The notes beneath the pieces are model-generated. The model was not told where the DNA came from and ran no database searches. It saw only the letters and a list, made by a program, of their open reading frames with translations. 64,000 bases of DNA from Adineta vaga (taxonomy: Eukaryota > Rotifera): the NCBI GenBank assembly GCA_021613535.1, contig CP075493.1, positions 3,782,001 to 3,846,000 on the forward strand, in the 5' to 3' direction. Shown here piece after piece: positions 36,701 to 45,596 of the stretch; the first letter of the stretch is position 1; every line of letters begins with the position of its first letter. The position numbers were made by a program, and so were the translations under genes.

Positions 36701-38296
36701 CCAACTGGATCGCAACCCAATGGAACTATGCCAGCCGGTACCCAACCACCTACTACTCAACGAGCCGGTACACTACCAACTGGATCGCAACCCAATGGAA
36801 CTATGCCAGCCGGTACCCAACCACCTACTACTCAACGAGCCGGTACACTACCAACTGGATCGCAACCCAATGGAACTATGCCAGCCGGTACCCAACCACC
36901 TACTACTCAACGAGCCGGTACACTACCAACTGGATCGCAACCCAATGGAACTATGCCAGCCGGTACCCAACCACCTACTACTCAACGAGACGGTACACTA
37001 CCAACTGGATCGCAACCCAATGAAACTATGCCAGCCGGTACCCAACCACCTACTACTCAACGGGCCGGTACTCAACCAACTGGATCGCAACCCAATGGAA
37101 CTATGCCAACCGGTACCCAACCACCTACTACTCAACGAGCCGGTACTCAACCAACTGGATCGCAACCCAATGGAACTATGCCAGCCGGTACCCTACCACC
37201 TAGTACTCAACCAGCCGGTACACAACCAACTGGATCGCAACCCAATGGAACTATGCCAGCCGGTACCCTACCACCTAGTACTCAACCAGCCGGTACACAA
37301 CCAACTGGTACTCAGTCGATAATAACACAATCCACATGGAGTATTCCTTTGGGAACTGAATCGGTGGCATCAAATTTGAGTACGATTGTTACGACGAAGC
37401 CGGCGACGGGCTCCTGTGGAGCGGTTTGCGAACCGTTTGGGGCTCTGAAATATTTGAATCAATATAATATTATTACTTTGGGAGATCTTTATACGTCTTC
37501 GGAAGTGGAGTATCGATCACTGATTTGCGGTCGTCTGGCTAGTACTGATGCAGCGAATTTTGGTGTTCACATAAGTGTATTGCGTCCGAGTCCTTTGGTG
37601 CCGGTTTTGGAAATTGCGAAGTCGAACATCGCAGGTGGTGATATCAGTGTAGAAGTGGGTAGTGTAGCTATTGGCCATTCTTCAGATATTATTGTTCGTC
37701 TTGGAAATGTTGGTTACACTGTCAATGGACGAAGATTCAATGTGAATGGTGGGAATGATGGTGCAACTTTGTTTTATGATTCACAATTAGTGAATAAATG
37801 TGAATGTATATCAAATGATTTGAAAGGTCTTTCCTTAAGGTTGTCGAACGAAACTGCGAATAATAATATTGTTATTCCTACTGCTTCGCCTGGGCCGCTA
37901 AATGTTAATATAAATACAAAAGATTCTGTGGGATTTGCTTTTGTAACTGTTGCTGATGGTAATTCAATCTTTAGTAATGACAACATGCAACAGTTTGAAA
38001 TAAGGAATAACATTGGCGCAACTTGGATTATCTTTAATATTGGTGGTACGTCAATTCGATTCAATAAAGGAAACATTGTTGGAGATTTAGTTCAAAATGA
38101 TTTACGATCACGGGTTTTATTCAATTTTTATGCAGCTACATCAATAAAAATGGAAAGAAATTTTATGGGTGCACTTTTAGCGCCATTTGCAACGGTGGAA
38201 ACAACTGTCCAAATCGATGGAGCAACTGCTGTTGGATCATTGAAAACAAACGCTGAATTACATAAGCCGCTGTATATTGCGCCACCATGTGCTTAA
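18781..38296 (+). CDS. Giant Thr/Pro-rich mucin-like type II membrane protein with C-terminal choice-of-anchor A-like domain
   Basis: Exons 18781-18848, 18906-19057, 19174-19265, 19317-19440, 19509-19601, 19668-19814, 19867-20259 and 20900-38296 join in phase. If read through, they encode about 6,150 residues. Order of parts: cytoplasmic tail 1-36; transmembrane helix about 37-56 (IFLTILMLILIVSISVLFVI); an RRKR furin-like site at 92-95; a Tyr/Arg-rich folded-looking region with few Cys; a Tyr/Glu/Asp/Pro-rich repeat (DEEEPIPYSRDDDNN and similar); a TTTTTT stretch; some 16 kb of short Thr-rich repeats; then a non-repetitive domain of about 300 residues. The repeats offer thousands of Thr for O-glycosylation, so an extracellular mucin or fibre is likely. 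The reading frame breaks near 23,640, at many places in 25,612-29,050 and near 29,741, which I judge at least partly assembly error. Poly(A) signal at 38454-38459. Function unknown. Confidence 0.7.
20260..20899 (+). other. Long, A/C-skewed last intron of the giant gene
   Basis: 640 bp between the donor AG/GTAATT at 20259/20260 and the acceptor TTCTAG at 20898-20899. Phase agrees on both sides (phase 1). It is about ten times longer than the gene's other introns and shares the A/C-rich strand bias of the coding repeats, so it may include former coding sequence. The upstream exon frame stays open for 118 bp into it. Confidence 0.55.
21107..25430 (+). repeat. Coding minisatellite block A: 15-nt GTQPT/GTKPA units
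   Basis: About 4.3 kb of 15-base units encoding GTQPT with every third to sixth unit replaced by GTKPA. Codon choice within units is nearly invariant (aca/act for Thr, caa for Gln, cca for Pro), so homogenisation acts at DNA level. Larger 60- to 135-base patterns recur. The frame shifts once, near 23,640. Confidence 0.95.
25431..28990 (+). repeat. Coding minisatellite block B: 30-nt GTQPTATKPA units with many indels
   Basis: Units encode GTQPTATKPA and GTQPTGTQPTATKPA. Unlike the neighbouring blocks this one is interrupted by many small non-triplet insertions and deletions (for example near 25612, 26080-26100, 26150, 26265-26325, 27440-27560, 27600-27630, 28125-28140, 28200, 28360, 28690-28790 and 28920), so no single frame stays in register. 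Confidence 0.9.
28995..29755 (+). repeat. Coding minisatellite block C: 75-nt units, about 9 copies
   Basis: Units of 75 bases encode AGTQPPTTQR followed by AGTLPTGSQPNGTMP (or AGTQPTGSQPNGTMP). The copies differ by a handful of mostly third-position or single-residue changes. One base is missing near 29741 (gcaaccaatgg where sister copies have gcaacccaatgg), which shifts the frame into the one used to the end of the gene. Confidence 0.93.
29757..36060 (+). repeat. Higher-order tandem duplication, two units of about 3.15 kb
   Basis: A compound unit made of a long GTQPTATKPA block followed by a block of 75-nt units occurs twice. The landmark tggtacccaaccaactgcaa lies at 29761, 32926 and 36061, giving unit lengths 3165 and 3135 bases, both divisible by 3. 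The 30-base difference is explained by two 15-base deletions in the second unit (near 33960 and 34208). The two units otherwise look almost identical, including rare variants such as actagagcagcc and the tcggaacccaa variant. Confidence 0.88.
36061..37310 (+). repeat. Terminal 75-nt repeat block, about 16 copies
   Basis: Continuation of the AGTQPPTTQR / AGTLPTGSQPNGTMP repeats, with one further partial duplication marked by the tggtacccaaccaactgcaa landmark at 36361 (300 bases after the previous one). The last two units diverge (AGTLPPSTQP), as expected at the edge of an array. Confidence 0.9.
37400..38296 (+). other. Choice-of-anchor A-like domain at C-terminus of the giant protein
   Basis: The last 298 codons are non-repetitive. 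They begin with CGAVCEPFGALKYLNQYNII followed by TLGDLYTSSEVEYRSLICGRLAS, which follows the pattern of the choice-of-anchor A domain start (aromatic/Asn-rich strand, GD, then E-GR-A). They end with NFMGALLAPFATVETTVQID and GATAVGSLKTNAELHKPLY, which matches the domain's closing pattern (G-x-x-LAP-A-V, then a Gly/Ser-Leu, then E-H). The domain is known mainly from secreted bacterial proteins, and its function is not established. The similarity is from memory of the family pattern, not a search. Codon use here is ordinary for the window, with no leftover bacterial composition. Confidence 0.65.
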
Positions 38297-38453
38297 TAGT
38301 GTATACATCTAGTACTGCATTATAACTAATACAAGGATTAACAGTCTTCTGCTTTTGAAATGTTTTTCAAACAACTTTTTTCTTTATCTAGCATTTTTTA
38401 TAAGTTTAACGGTAAAGTACGAAAATTTCAAATCTGAGTACTTTAGCAACCTG

Positions 38454-38459
38454 AATAAA
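38454..38459 (+). terminator. Poly(A) signal of the giant repeat gene
   Basis: AATAAA 158 bases past the stop codon at 38294-38296; another AATAAA-like run follows near 38507. This is the first canonical hexamer after the coding end. Confidence 0.5.
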
Positions 38460-39521
38460 GGTGATATATAGTATTTTAAATGCGTGCTTTGTTCGTTTTT
38501 TTTATGTTGAATAAATAATAATCGTTAATCCTTGTTAGCAGTAACATCTTCTCATGTTTCTTACATTTCAATTTCTTGATACAGATTTTTATGATGTAAT
38601 TTGTGTCGAATGAAATATTTGTTGGCATTCGAATTAAATAAGATAGAAATATTTCGTTAAGATGTTTCGTTCAAGTCTTTGAATATAGTCATGTTATTTT
38701 GGTTTTGATCCTGTTAATCACTGTATACACAGTTTTGTACATGTTGCTTCTAGAATATTCATGTATGATGAATTCAAAATATGTTCTGATGCTTGGATTG
38801 CTGCATACAGATGCCAAGTAGTTATACGTGATTTGATGCATATGATGTTTCATGGTCTAGAGAAGATATATGCTTGGTTTAGTAGAAAATGCTGATGGTG
38901 ATATATTGCCCTCAGCATTCGATAAAATATGTTTGTTGTTTATATCAAATTAAGTTAACTTAATTATCGTTTTTGTTTTATTAGATCTTGACTGTAACTT
39001 ATTTGAAATTAAACAAGCTATGAATGAATGGAATAATCTAATGGAAAGGACGATAGAAATAGTTATATTTGATATATTAGCATTTGCTAATCGATTCGCT
39101 TTAAGATTGAAACTAATTCTGGATAAATATATGGTTGAATCTGAATTGTGTTCTCTACAGACGGACAAATATTTTATACTCATTGATCTCGACGATCGTC
39201 ACAAACATGACGGAGAGCAATAGTTTATAGTCAAATCAAATAGAATTGCAACAAATAATTATTTTAAGTTAATTGTGTGGTAAATTAAAGAGACACCCAG
39301 ACATATAATAAAAACTTAAAAGACTTTTGGTATTGATTTCATTGATAATAAAAATCAGTGTCGCTTCGTATTTACATTTCAATTGCATATAAATAGTACT
39401 AATAGTTTTTTTAAGTAATCAATATTCTTTCATATCTATTTTGAATTATCACGATTTTTATATAAATAAAAAGCATAAAAATAACACGATCGTTATAGTA
39501 ACAAGAATTTAGTTAAATCTA

Positions 39522-39755
39522 TTAGACACTGATGTTCTCAGAAAAGAACTTAGCGGTGTTAAAACAGTGAAAATGATGTGCAGGAATAGCAATGCTTACA
39601 TTATCATTACCTGAACGGTTTAATGTAATATGTGAATTCTTCATATAATTTGTCGATGGAGTTGTACTTCGATAGATTAAATTAACCAGATGTTTTGACT
39701 GTGCTGAATGCCATACTTTTATACCAGTAAGAGCATATAGTTCTAATTGAAACAT
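39522..39755 (-). CDS. Short unrecognised reading frame, possible gene fragment
   Basis: An ATG-initiated frame of 77 residues with a fairly protein-like composition (LYALTGIKVWHSAQSKHLV, NVSIAIPAHHFHCF). I do not recognise a family. It has no neighbouring exon that I can join to it, and may be a decayed or chance reading frame. Confidence 0.2.
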   Translation of the reverse strand: MFQLELYALTGIKVWHSAQSKHLVNLIYRSTTPSTNYMKNSHITLNRSGNDNVSIAIPAHHFHCFNTAKFFSENISV

Positions 39756-40324
39756 CTATTCTATCAGAACTGATATCCTAAGGTAAGCGAATTCTTATCT
39801 TCAGATACAATGTAATGATAATTATGAATGTATTTTCAATATGTAGTCCTCATTTTTCGATTAGACTAACTGATCTCCTCTCTTACATTTTGAAATTTTT
39901 TTCGGAACGTGTCCGATAAAAATCGATTCATACGATCATCGGCTACTACATACGTAAATAACCATGCTAATAATGAACAAAAATATTTCAGTTTAAGATT
40001 ACTCTGAATTTAAACGCTATTTTCAAAAACTTAGAAGGATATGTCATAAACGACTTCCAAAAGTAGAAAATATCTGTTTGATGTTTTTTCTCATTATGTT
40101 TTAGGTTTTCATATAAATTGAGTTTATTTAGCATTATAAATGCAATAATGTATTAAAAATATGTTATATTGCGGTTTTATTAATAAATTTGAATCGCATA
40201 CGTTCTAGTCTGTACACGATTGAGTAATTGGATTATGACTAGAAGAGAAATTTTATATATTTTGTGTATACGTCGTCATCTTGACACACTAGAAGCTACC
40301 ATATGGAAGCAGTATTATAGTAAG

Positions 40325-41023
40325 CAGACATTGGATACTTAGTACAATACTTGGTACTTTTCGTAGTTTGTACTTAAAATCTTAAGTACGAAGTACATTT
40401 TTTTGTAGTACAAGTAAATGTACTTTTACTACGAAAAATGTACTAGGACTTCCCATTTTTAATTAATGCCATGAGCGTCATTTGAAAATACGTTCATATG
40501 AACCTTTTTTCCTGCTCGAACATGATTTCTCACGGATAATTACGTCTATTTGAGCATGATCTGAGAGTAAATGTATCAATTTTTTGCCTCAGCATTTCAG
40601 AGAGTTATCATCAAAACGGTTTAACAAAAGCACGACATTTTATTGAATAAGAAAAAACCACCAGCTGACCAGCATCATAACTTTTTCTTATATAAAATAA
40701 TAAAATGAAGTGAAATAAGTAAGAAACAATAAAAAGTAAGAATTATTAGTAAAATATCTATGAATAAAGAGCAGCTAACTTGAACAAGAGACAAATGAGA
40801 TATTTATCTACAATAAATTTTGATCAAGAACTAAAAAAATTACATTCATATTATGTCAATTATAATTTATATTCGTTTACTTCATAAATGTCACTAAGGT
40901 GTGACAGAAATTTATGATTAATTCAGACGTTAATCAGTTTTTTCAATGGATGAATACGTACTAGATCGGTTATTGGATACATTTGTACTTTTACTAGCTG
41001 TACTTGTACTTGTCCAATGTCTG
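40325..41023. mobile_element. MITE-like non-autonomous element (inverted termini, GTAC-rich ends)
   Basis: The ends are exact 10-base inverted repeats: cagacattgg at 40325-40334 and ccaatgtctg at 41014-41023. Inside both ends the trinucleotide/tetranucleotide GTAC/TACTTTTACTA is repeated many times (40339-40445 and 40955-41012) in both orientations. The roughly 500 bp centre is AT-rich and non-coding. No clear target-site duplication is visible next to the 10-base arms, so the true borders could lie a few bases away. Confidence 0.5.
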
Positions 41024-41419
41024 ATTCATAATTCTATTTTCTATAAAAAAACGAATACGTTCAACTTCGAGATATAACGCGAATGTTAGCACACATGATA
41101 CGTGTACACTTAGAAGCGTTTTAAATAACAATTAAACATATCTGCTATCAATAAAAATGATCGAATATGATCTTCTAGAATGTTTCTATGAAATGCTGAA
41201 TATATTCCGTTGTTCTGTAAATACAAATGCCACAAAAATCTTATTTTACATATTATAGAAATTATGAAACTAAGAGTTACAGTGATTCTTTATTCTGATA
41301 GACGTTATATAGATTATAAAATTAATATGAGTTTATTTATAGAAATCCTTTATATTGAAAAAAGACTTTAAAACATCAATGAAAATACAAATACACTGTA
41401 AAGTCTAAAAGTGTCAATA

Positions 41420-42453
41420 TCAATTGTATAAAATTGTATGAATAATGGTATTGTTTATTTTTAAAACTTCAGTCGACATTGTTTCATTATTTTGTTCAAC
41501 AAATGGATAGAATTCTTTCAGCTCATTACATTTACATGTAATAACATCCTGGCCTGTTTCATTGTGATGATCCCACCAATGGGTTTTACATTCATCAAAT
41601 AGATCAAAATCATGCAATTGTCTTGATTGTTTTGGTGCAGGTAACCATAGTTCTCCAAGTGGTCTCAGTACTAACGGATAATAATATTCGATTTGTTGAC
41701 CTTCCTCAGGTTCGCCCATTTTCCAGACATGTGTTTCATTTTTAAGATATACAAAGATATCAAGAAATGGAAAATTCCACGAATAACCTCCAGCTGTTGG
41801 TGTACTTCGAAAGCAAATCTTGTAATATACTTTTTTTCCATCATCGTAGTCTATAATACGATAAGTTACGAGAGTATCATTCATCCGATTAACTTCATCA
41901 AGAAAACGATCTTTGCCCTCATAGCTATCATCATATCAGCATCCGTATCCCATGGAATCACATCATGATGTCTTAAAGATCCTAGCAGTGTTCCATCCGC
42001 TATCATGTATTCGATTTTATTCTTTCGACAAATACGATCAGCAATCATGAATAGTCGCATAACTATACTGTGTTGACATGGTGTGAAACGACGAGGAAGA
42101 AGTGGTGTTGATTTCCACTGTGAATAATAATAAGGTAGACGACGAAGTCTTGTAAAATCGAATGTCGGTGCATGGAAAACATTTGATTGAAAAAGTTGCT
42201 CATCTGTATCGAAACGATACGCCATATTGAGACACCATATAGAAAAATCATCTAATGATGTTGATTGATCTTCTGTATTATTCAATTCTCGACCAAATTT
42301 GTCTGATTTAAACGAAATGTTGGAAACACTAAATGATGAATGTCTCATATGAATAAATGATTCAAGACATTTTATAATCACTAAAACAAAGATCAATGTA
42401 ATTATTACTGATACATGTCTATTTCGACGTATTGAGAATCGTTTTAATACCAT
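41420..42453 (-). pseudogene. LicD/fukutin-like gene broken by a one-base deletion
   Basis: Minus-strand copy paralogous to the intact gene at 42902-43963. Reading starts at ATG 42453 with a signal anchor (VSVIITLIFVLVIIKCL), runs through the core motif YMIADGTLLGSLRHHDVIPW with DTDADMMIA, then leaves frame near 41921-41924, where the intact copy has one more base (catcggctatc versus catagctatc on the plus strand). The remainder (41884-41420) continues in another frame with normal-looking sequence (YKICFRSTPTAGGYSWNFPF, LDIFVYLKNETHVWKM, PLVLRPLGELWLPAPKQ). Either a young pseudogene or a single-base sequencing error. If intact it would be about 345 residues with the same probable transferase role as its neighbour. 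Confidence 0.7.
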
Positions 42454-42901
42454 ATCCTTCTTTTTTCGTCCACTTAACAAAATTTCAACCAAAAACAATA
42501 TCAAGTTCGACAATAATCAACAACAAACAAAATATTCTCAACATAATTTACTGCGCTATATTATCATGAAAAAAGGATTGAATAGTATACATTCTAGGAA
42601 TGATATAGCACGTTTCTCTTTCAATTCTTCGAGCGAAATGATAAATATTTTAGTTGTTATGAAAGAAACGTGATTAAATCGTTTCTCCTTTCTCAAATCT
42701 TAAAATTCATATTTGTTAATTCATGAATCTTCATATTAATAACTCTTGCACAGATCGATCAAAAATATCTGTCGAAAAAGAAATTGAATAGTATATGGTA
42801 CTTCAAAGAAAAAAAATGCTATTTATTCTAGAGATCTTCTATATTAGAAAAAAACTATGAATAGAAAAGAAAAGATTACGCCATCAATCAGAATAAAAAT
42901 A
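42454..42901. other. Spacer between tandem LicD-like copies, no gene seen
   Basis: 448 bp of AT-rich sequence that should contain the 5' region of the broken copy and the 3' end of the intact copy. No coding signal. Confidence 0.45.
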
Positions 42902-43963
42902 TTAATTGTATAAAATTGTATGAATAATGGTATTGTTCATTTTTAAAACTTCAGTCGACATTGTTTCATTGTTTTGTTCAACAAATGGATAGAATTCTTT
43001 CAGCTCATTACATTTACGTGTAATAATATCTTGATATGCTTCTTTGCTATGATCAAGATAGTGGGATTTACATTCATCAAACGGATCAAAATCATACAAT
43101 TGTCTTGGTTGTTTTGGTGCAGGTAACCATAGTTCTCCAAGTGGTCTCAGTACTAACGGATAATAATACTTGCTTTCACGAGCTTCATCTGACGCACCCA
43201 TTTTCCAGACATGTGTTTCATTTTTAAGATAAACATATATATCAAGAAATGGAAAATTCCACGAAGAATCTCCAGCTGTTGGTGTATTTCGAAAATACAA
43301 TTTATAATATTCTCGTACATCATATCGACTGCCTCGAACAAAATGGATTATTAATGAATCATTCAGTTGTTTGAATTCATCAAGAAAACGATCTTTGCCC
43401 TCATCGGCTATCATCATATCAGCATCCGTATCCCATGGAATCACATCATGATGTCTTAAAGATCCTAAAAGTGTTCCATCCGCTATCATGTATTCGATTT
43501 TATTCTTTCGACAAATACGATCAGCAATCATGAATAGGCGCATAACTATACTGTGTTGACATGGTGTGAAACGACGAGGAAGAAGTGGTGTTGATTTCCA
43601 CTGTGAATAATAATAAGGTAGACGACGAAGTCTTGTAAAATCGAATGTCGGTGCATGGAAAACATTTGATTGAAAAAGTTGCTCATCTGTATCGAGACGA
43701 TGCGCCATATTGAGACACCATATAGAAAAATCATCTAATGATGTTGATTGATCTTCTGTATTATTCAATTGCTGATGAAGGTTCTCTCTTGATAATGGAA
43801 CATTAGAAAGGGAGCTTGGTGATAAGATATTGAAATGAGCAGTACAGTTTTGATGTCTGAGAATAGTTACCGTAGAGATTACAAGAATAATAACGATAAA
43901 ATATTTAAATCGAATCATAGATGATAAATTCGATAGCATGATTTCAACTTTACTGCTTTGCAT
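42902..43963 (-). CDS. LicD/fukutin-type phosphotransferase-like type II membrane protein, copy 4
   Basis: Single exon of 353 residues, ATG at 43963. Signal anchor near residues 19-36 (KYFIVIILVISTVTILRH). The nucleotidyltransferase-like core is YMIADGTLLGSLRHHDVIPW then DTDADMMIADEGKDRF, with the D-x-D pair, followed by FPFLDIYVYLKNETHVWK and PLVLRPLGELWLPAPKQ, a pattern typical of eukaryotic LicD-family proteins. Cys-rich C-terminal part and several N-glycosylation sequons fit lumenal location. It belongs to a different subfamily from the pair at 15143-17764: core plus the FPFLDI block rather than HVDIWPIYDF. Substrate unknown; fukutin-like ribitol-phosphate or other phospho-group transfer is the general family role. 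Confidence 0.75.
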   Translation of the reverse strand: MQSSKVEIMLSNLSSMIRFKYFIVIILVISTVTILRHQNCTAHFNILSPSSLSNVPLSRENLHQQLNNTEDQSTSLDDFSIWCLNMAHRLDTDEQLFQSNVFHAPTFDFTRLRRLPYYYSQWKSTPLLPRRFTPCQHSIVMRLFMIADRICRKNKIEYMIADGTLLGSLRHHDVIPWDTDADMMIADEGKDRFLDEFKQLNDSLIIHFVRGSRYDVREYYKLYFRNTPTAGDSSWNFPFLDIYVYLKNETHVWKMGASDEARESKYYYPLVLRPLGELWLPAPKQPRQLYDFDPFDECKSHYLDHSKEAYQDIITRKCNELKEFYPFVEQNNETMSTEVLKMNNTIIHTILYN

Positions 43964-44232
43964 CGATAAATAAAATATTTCTTCAGAATCCAGACAGATA
44001 AATTGATATCACACGAATATGCTCTCTTCGTTTGATACGTAAAATAGTTCGTTATTATCATCAAAAGCACGATGATGGAATGATAGAAATCCTTTCTTTC
44101 AATTCTGTCGAATGACATACCAAAAAATACAGTTATGTTAATAAAAAAAGATTATTCTTCAAAGCATATATATATCTCGTTCATTAAAAATAATGTCTAT
44201 CTAATATCAGTATCAATATATACGTTAAGTTA

Positions 44233-45225
44233 TTACGGGCAAAAATGTGGTACTGGTAGTTTTGGAAACCAGGTAGTATCATATAATAATGGTTTATTTG
44301 TTTCATGGAAAAGAGGACCAGCACGTGTAAATAATCCAATGTAGAGTGGTGATGTAACAAGAAGAAATGCATGTGTTAAGAGAATTCCGAATGCTTTTGG
44401 AAGAGTAAATGGACACATAATCTCGGTGCAGCAAGCGATGCCTTGTAAGACAAAAAAGATAAATGCAGGTAAGGGAGATGATGCTCCAAACGCAGCTGTT
44501 GCAACATGTGCGTGTAAAAGACCACTGACAATGAAACTTGCTAAGGCAGCAATCGTTGTTGATGAACATGGCAAACGACGAATAGGATCAAAAATAGATT
44601 CTTTCAGAAGTTTACCAATGAGACGATTATAACGACGACCCCAGAATTCACGAATAGATTTAGATAAAAATGGATAATCATTAAAATCTAGTACAGTGTA
44701 TTGATGACGTGTAATTAGTCGTATCAAAATAATTAGTAAATCATAGATAAATGTTCCTGTACAAATATAAATGTAGAAAATGGCAATTCGACCATAGCTA
44801 TCGCCGGGTGGACAGATATGTAACCATTGAAAAGTCCAATGATTAAAGAAAATTTTAATAATAATCGATAGTAAATAAAAATTAAGAGAAGTTTTCGATT
44901 GACAAGGTATAATAGGTATAAAGAACCAGAGAAATTTCCAAATATATGTCAGAAATGAATATTCTTCATATGGTGAAAATACAGTTAGGTGAAAAAGACG
45001 AATAGTAATCGTCCAATAAAGTGAAACTGTCATAACTGATGACATTTGAAGATATGGTAAATTGTGGCAACCAACGAACAAGAATATAAAACATGGTATA
45101 ATAGTCAGAATTGCTCGATGTAAATAATTTTTCAGTAATCGTATAAAATAGAAACATACTACTATATGAATAATCCAACCGAGAGAAACTATCATTGAAT
45201 GCATAATGTCAACTTTATTTTTCAT
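44233..45225 (-). CDS. MBOAT-family acyltransferase, wax-synthase-like
   Basis: Single exon of 330 residues with about eight hydrophobic segments, ATG at 45225. The motif FWGRRYNRLIGKLLKESIFD (residues 194-213) and the SGLLHAH segment (234-240), which contains the family's active-site His, are those of the wax synthase branch of membrane-bound O-acyltransferases. Such enzymes esterify fatty acyl-CoA to long-chain alcohols or other hydroxyl acceptors in the ER. The length is near that of plant-type wax synthases (about 340-350). The acceptor is not predictable. The gene lies head-to-head with the sialate O-acetylesterase gene, 371 bp apart. Confidence 0.75.
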   Translation of the reverse strand: MKNKVDIMHSMIVSLGWIIHIVVCFYFIRLLKNYLHRAILTIIPCFIFLFVGCHNLPYLQMSSVMTVSLYWTITIRLFHLTVFSPYEEYSFLTYIWKFLWFFIPIIPCQSKTSLNFYLLSIIIKIFFNHWTFQWLHICPPGDSYGRIAIFYIYICTGTFIYDLLIILIRLITRHQYTVLDFNDYPFLSKSIREFWGRRYNRLIGKLLKESIFDPIRRLPCSSTTIAALASFIVSGLLHAHVATAAFGASSPLPAFIFFVLQGIACCTEIMCPFTLPKAFGILLTHAFLLVTSPLYIGLFTRAGPLFHETNKPLLYDTTWFPKLPVPHFCP

Positions 45226-45596
45226 CAGTCGAAAGACTATGACGATTAAAAAAATGTCATATGATTCTGTTTATTGCTTGTTTTTGTTTTTTCTTTCCTG
45301 TCGTATACAAGTAAGTCAGGCAAATATATGACGTCATGCAACATTGTGAGTTTTGCGTTAAATAATATGATTGGAAAAAAATAATTCTCTACGAAAAAAA
45401 GAAATCATCAGATAAACCGTGGTGAAAAATGATTTTATCAATAGATTACAATAGCAAACAATCATTATTTCTATTTATTATTGATATAAACATTTTCTTC
45501 GGTTTTTGTTATCACAAATGATAATGAAATGTTTGTTTGATAATGTGCTAACTATATATTTGGTTGTATAAGATAGACACACATCGTATTTAAAAG
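45226..45596. promoter_or_regulatory. Shared 5' region of MBOAT (-) and SIAE (+)
   Basis: 371 bp between two divergently transcribed genes. It should contain both promoters. AT-rich, no gene, no unambiguous element. Confidence 0.4.

Larger units (their letters stand above)
38297..41419. other. Intergenic, about 3.1 kb, holding a MITE-like element
   Basis: Holds the poly(A) signal of the giant gene (38454-38459), a candidate short reading frame on the minus strand (39755-39522), overlapping open stretches on both strands near 38950-39223 that have no family character, and the inverted-repeat element at 40325-41023. Nothing else is supportable. Confidence 0.45.

Noticed and set aside
29079-37322. 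Forward 2,747-residue frame reading NQPVHNQ for most of its length
   Set aside because: Only its first 660 bases are in the register that matches sister units; after the missing base at 29741 the true register is the one ending at 38296 with a folded domain.
20995-38296. CRISPR array as explanation for the regular repeats
   Set aside because: There are no unique spacers, units are multiples of 3 and translate to low-complexity protein, and the context is eukaryotic with introns.
38950-39223. Overlapping forward and reverse small frames
   Set aside because: Mutual shadows with no recognisable motif and no adjoining exons.
41036-41100. tRNA-like TTCGA motif near 41060
   Set aside because: No flanking acceptor stem or A-box can be paired with it.
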